Assembly: GCA_018825335.1 (NCBI GenBank)
Contig: JAHJEW010000012.1
Coordinates: 1-27,097, forward strand
Length of the DNA: 27,097 nucleotides
Source of the DNA: Patescibacteria group bacterium
GTDB taxonomy: Bacteria; Patescibacteriota; Gracilibacteria; UBA1369
Direction of reading: 5' to 3'
Numbering within the stretch: the first letter of the stretch is position 1; each line of letters opens with the position of its first letter. Positions 24,894 through 27,097 of this stretch are shown in pieces. The notes under the pieces are model-generated. The model searched no databases. It saw nothing but the letters and a program-made list of their open reading frames with translations, and was not told the origin of the DNA. Position numbers and translations under genes: made by a program.

Positions 24894-24932
24894 GTAATCT
24901 CCATTTTATAGGAATTTTAGTGGAAATATTTT

Positions 24933-25412
24933 ATGCCGGAATCGGAGAAAATACAGGAAGTTATCGAGCGGGCGGCAGGGGGAGATAAGGAGCTGCGCGC
25001 CGAAATAATAAAGATTATTGGATCGCTTCATATAAATCTTGAAACAACCATAGATCAAGGAGAGATTGATCGAATGATTGATTATTGCAGAGATCAGCTT
25101 GAGGATGTTCTTGATGATGCAGGTGTTTTTGAAGATCTTTTGCAGGAACTTAACGATGAAAGGGTTGATTTTTTACTTCCGTTTGAGGTGTATGTTGCCA
25201 GGGCGATTTCCTCGGTATCGGAGGCGAAGTGCATGGATCATGTAAGGACAATTATGGATGTAATGAAGGGATCTATACGGGCCAAGTATGGATCCGCGCC
25301 GATAGCGGATGCCGATATTCTGGATAGTCTATGTCTGATGGTTTGCAGAAAAGCGGAGGAAGCCGGAATAATCAGAAAAGAAGGAAGTTTTTATTTCGAT
25401 ATCAAAAAATAG
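24933..25412 (+). CDS. Hypothetical acidic protein
   Basis: The 159-residue product is acidic, soluble and helical. Notable segments are IIGSLHINLETTIDQGEIDR, CRDQLEDVLDDAGVFEDLLQ and a C-terminal EEAGIIRKEGSFYFDIKK. There is no signal, membrane span or recognised motif. It is followed after 47 bp by the release-factor-like gene. It may share general character with the unrecognised helical protein at 24257-24802 and the one at 16643-17020, but I see no clear homology. Confidence 0.6.
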   Translation: MPESEKIQEVIERAAGGDKELRAEIIKIIGSLHINLETTIDQGEIDRMIDYCRDQLEDVLDDAGVFEDLLQELNDERVDFLLPFEVYVARAISSVSEAKCMDHVRTIMDVMKGSIRAKYGSAPIADADILDSLCLMVCRKAEEAGIIRKEGSFYFDIKK

Positions 25413-25459
25413 GCGGTTTTGAATTTGAACTTGCCTGAAAATGGGCCCATAATCCGGGT

Positions 25460-25858
25460 ATGGATTTTCCAGTGGAACTGCCGCCGGATTATGTGCGACG
25501 GGCTGAAGAGCTTGGAATTTTTGCCGAAGATATTGAGGAAAAATTTGTTCGTGGCGGGGGCAAGGGCGGGCAGAAGATCAACAAAACTTCCAGCTGCGTG
25601 ATGCTCCGGCATTTGCCCACGGGGATCGAGGTGCGTTGCCAGAAGCACAGGGAGCAGAGCAAAAATCGCGTATCGGCTTATAAGCTACTGATAAGGAAGG
25701 TTGAAGAGTTTGTGAAGGGCGAAGAGTCGGAGAAGGCGCAAAAGATTTTTAAGCTGCGCAAGCAGAAGAAAAGACGCAGCAGGAAGGCAAAAGAGAAGAT
25801 GCTTGAAGAAAAGCGCCGGAGAGCGGAGGTAAAGGAGCTGCGCAGAGCGGTGGATTAG
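25460..25858 (+). CDS. Release-factor-like GGQ protein (ribosome rescue, RF-1 domain only)
   Basis: The 132-residue protein is a lone RF-1 domain: FVRGGGKGGQKINKTSSC (residues 29-46, GGQ at 36-38) then VMLRHLPTGIEVRCQKHREQ and SKNRVSAYKLLIRKV. The GGQ loop triggers peptidyl-tRNA hydrolysis. No codon-recognition domain (PxT/SPF) is present, as in ArfB/YaeJ and mitochondrial C12orf65 (MTRFR). The last about 40 residues are strongly basic (RKQKKRRSRKAKEKML), like the ArfB tail that enters the empty mRNA channel. It would act with the tmRNA system on stalled ribosomes. It ends 4 bp before a convergent lipoprotein gene. Confidence 0.88.
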   Translation: MDFPVELPPDYVRRAEELGIFAEDIEEKFVRGGGKGGQKINKTSSCVMLRHLPTGIEVRCQKHREQSKNRVSAYKLLIRKVEEFVKGEESEKAQKIFKLRKQKKRRSRKAKEKMLEEKRRRAEVKELRRAVD

Positions 25859-25862
25859 CCGG

Positions 25863-26390
25863 TTAGTTGGTGGTGGGAGCGGGGGCAGTGGTGTTTGTGG
25901 AGGATGGCCTGTTTGCGGCGTCTTTAAGCAGTTGATCGTTGTAATTGACCAGTTTTTGGTTGGATTGTGCCAGCCGGTCCGCGTAGCCGAGAAGCGATTT
26001 TATTTCATCCTCATCAAGGTTTTCACCTTTATTGGTCAATTCTTTTACCTTGTCGACGATTTTTTTGGTCGATTGCATGATGACAAGCGAATTTTGGCTT
26101 ATCTGGACCGTTTCATCGGGCAAAGTGAGTGAGTTTAGAGTTTTCATGTTCCTGTCCAGGGTTATGGTTGCTTTTTTGGCCAGAGCTAACGAAGCGGAGT
26201 ATCCGGATGCGGTATTTTGGTTTGATTTTAGGGACTTGCTTAGTTCAAGCACCTGCTGCGCAGTTTCAGCGTTGATTTCATAAAGTTTTTTTTCGTCTTT
26301 ATTAAGGTTCTCGACGGGTGCGGCACAGGCGGAAAGAAGCAGGATTATGGTGAGCAGCGCGGAAAATGGCTTAAAGGTCAATGTTTTCAT
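25863..26390 (-). CDS. Putative lipoprotein, helical
   Basis: Starting at ATG 26390, the protein is 175 residues. A signal with lipobox follows: MKTLTFKPFSALLTIILLLSAC, Cys at residue 22. A longer form from 26462 (199 residues) would put the signal internally and is unlikely. The mature part is mostly helical with heptad-like spacing (LYEINAETAQQVLELSKSLK, LGYADRLAQSNQKLVNYNDQ), and the tail is low-complexity (SSTNTTAPAPTTN). The function is unknown. It is divergent from the sigma-factor gene; the spacer holds a hairpin and a good promoter. Confidence 0.7.
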   Translation of the reverse strand: MKTLTFKPFSALLTIILLLSACAAPVENLNKDEKKLYEINAETAQQVLELSKSLKSNQNTASGYSASLALAKKATITLDRNMKTLNSLTLPDETVQISQNSLVIMQSTKKIVDKVKELTNKGENLDEDEIKSLLGYADRLAQSNQKLVNYNDQLLKDAANRPSSTNTTAPAPTTN

Positions 26391-26452
26391 GGGATTTTTG
26401 AGTGAAAGTGTCAGTATGCTAGCAAAAAAATGGTTCAACATCAAATATTGGG

Positions 26453-26469
26453 TCGACATCAAATGTCGA
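26453..26469. promoter_or_regulatory. Perfect short palindrome, possible operator
   Basis: TCGACAT-CAA-ATGTCGA, 7 bp arms with a 3-base loop, lies between the divergent lipoprotein and sigma-factor genes. ACATCAAAT is repeated just upstream (about 26439). Confidence 0.4.
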
Positions 26470-26519
26470 TGTAATGATTTGACATGTTTTGTATTTCAAT
26501 GGGTGGCAGTATATGAATA

Positions 26520-26547
26520 TTGACAACTTGGGTAAGTCATGCATAAT
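26520..26547 (+). promoter_or_regulatory. Strong promoter for the sigma-factor gene
   Basis: TTGACA (26520-26525) is exact, followed by 16 bases and CATAAT (26542-26547, 5 of 6). It lies 31 bases before the GTG at 26579. Confidence 0.65.
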
Positions 26548-26578
26548 AGCACCTCGTATGTTTTAAACCGGTGTTATT

Positions 26579-27097
26579 GTGGCCGATCAGGATAAACAAT
26601 TGGTTGAAGCAGCAAAGCGTGATCCGCAAAATTTTGCGGCACTGTATGATAAATACTTCGACCAGATTTACCGCTATGTGTACAGGCGCGTGAGTGACAA
26701 GGAAACCGTTCATGATCTTGTCAGTCAGACGTTTTATGACGCGCTTTCGCATATGGACAGCTACGAGTGGCGCGGATATTCCTACTCGGCGTGGTTATAC
26801 AAGATTGCCCATAATAATGTTCTTAAGTGGTACAGGGATCAGAGCAAGATGCAGACAGCGCCTTTTGAAGAGGGTGTGCAGATAAAGGATACGGGCATCG
26901 ACGTTGAAAAAGATGTTAAGAATCGTGAGCTGAAAGATGAAATAGCGGATGTGCTTGCCAGGATGGAGCCGGAAGACAGGGAAATCGTCCGTTTGAAATT
27001 TTTTGAGGAGGCGTCGAATATTGAGATTGCGGAAATTATGGGACTAAGCGCGAATCATATTGGAGTGAAGGTGTTCAGGGCCCTGAAAAAAGTTAAA
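26579..27097 (+). CDS. ECF-type RNA polymerase sigma factor (3' truncated by window edge)
   Basis: The frame runs from GTG 26579 to the window end with no stop, so the C-terminus may be slightly incomplete (173 residues visible). Region 2 is clear: FAALYDKYFDQIYRYVYRRV, then HDLVSQTFYDAL and WLYKIAHNNVLKWYRDQ, typical of ECF sigma factors. Region 4 with its helix-turn-helix follows: EDREIVRLKFFEEASNIEIA, then EIMGLSANHIGVKVFRALKK. There is no region 1 or 3. An anti-sigma factor often follows such genes; none is visible because the window ends. A TAA just upstream (26564) limits the start to GTG 26579 or an ATT at 26576. A near-consensus promoter lies upstream. Confidence 0.9.
   Translation, partial: MADQDKQLVEAAKRDPQNFAALYDKYFDQIYRYVYRRVSDKETVHDLVSQTFYDALSHMDSYEWRGYSYSAWLYKIAHNNVLKWYRDQSKMQTAPFEEGVQIKDTGIDVEKDVKNRELKDEIADVLARMEPEDREIVRLKFFEEASNIEIAEIMGLSANHIGVKVFRALKKVK

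Noticed and set aside
1..27097. Recoded UGA (glycine) as in Gracilibacteria
   Set aside because: UGA ends several complete genes at the expected length, and conserved glycines are encoded by GGN.
1..27097. CRISPR arrays, tRNA genes, transposases, prophage or defence islands
   Set aside because: No direct-repeat array, no tRNA cloverleaf other than tmRNA, and no recombinase or phage protein was seen.

Overview
The window looks like a piece of a bacterial chromosome, most likely from a Candidate Phyla Radiation (Patescibacteria) lineage. Supporting signs are compact genes with 4-bp overlaps or very short gaps, a large VanW-family surface protein, RNase Y, an unlinked dnaN, many small lipoproteins and hypothetical proteins, and an almost complete lack of visible Shine-Dalgarno sequences. 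UGA ends several genes (for example at 657, 14403 and 20662), so the UGA-to-glycine code of Gracilibacteria/Absconditabacteria does not apply. The exact phylum cannot be fixed by eye.

Layout. At 1-1424 (+) lie the 3' part of a DNA polymerase III delta' gene and a membrane-anchored TPR protein. At 1436-8057 every gene is on the minus strand: VanW protein, small membrane protein, RNase Y, a lipoprotein, a patatin-like lipase and a charged hypothetical; the last four form a tight cluster 8057->3986. An AT-rich spacer of about 325 bp at 8058-8382 is a strand-switch point beside dnaN and a weak candidate for the replication origin. At 8383-15898 (+) come dnaN, mfd, then epmA-like, efp and a pentapeptide-repeat protein. 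From about 15.9 kb to the end genes lie on both strands: lipoproteins, hypotheticals, tmRNA (17088-17500), a CoaD-like nucleotidyltransferase, a dNTP triphosphohydrolase, a uridine phosphorylase resembling animal enzymes, xylulokinase, a 650-residue HAD protein with an altered motif I, a codon-independent release-factor-like protein, and the start of an ECF sigma factor.

Themes. (1) Translation rescue and stall relief are concentrated here: EF-P with a possible modifying enzyme, tmRNA, and a GGQ protein lacking codon recognition. (2) Nucleotide turnover: the dNTPase and uridine phosphorylase are adjacent and their reactions can follow one another. (3) Three long perfect palindromes (3430-3546, 12752-12833, 17495-17624) each sit directly 3' of a gene and have structured interiors; the one after tmRNA includes the tmRNA CCACCA end in its arm. 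I found no CRISPR array, tRNA, transposase or phage gene.
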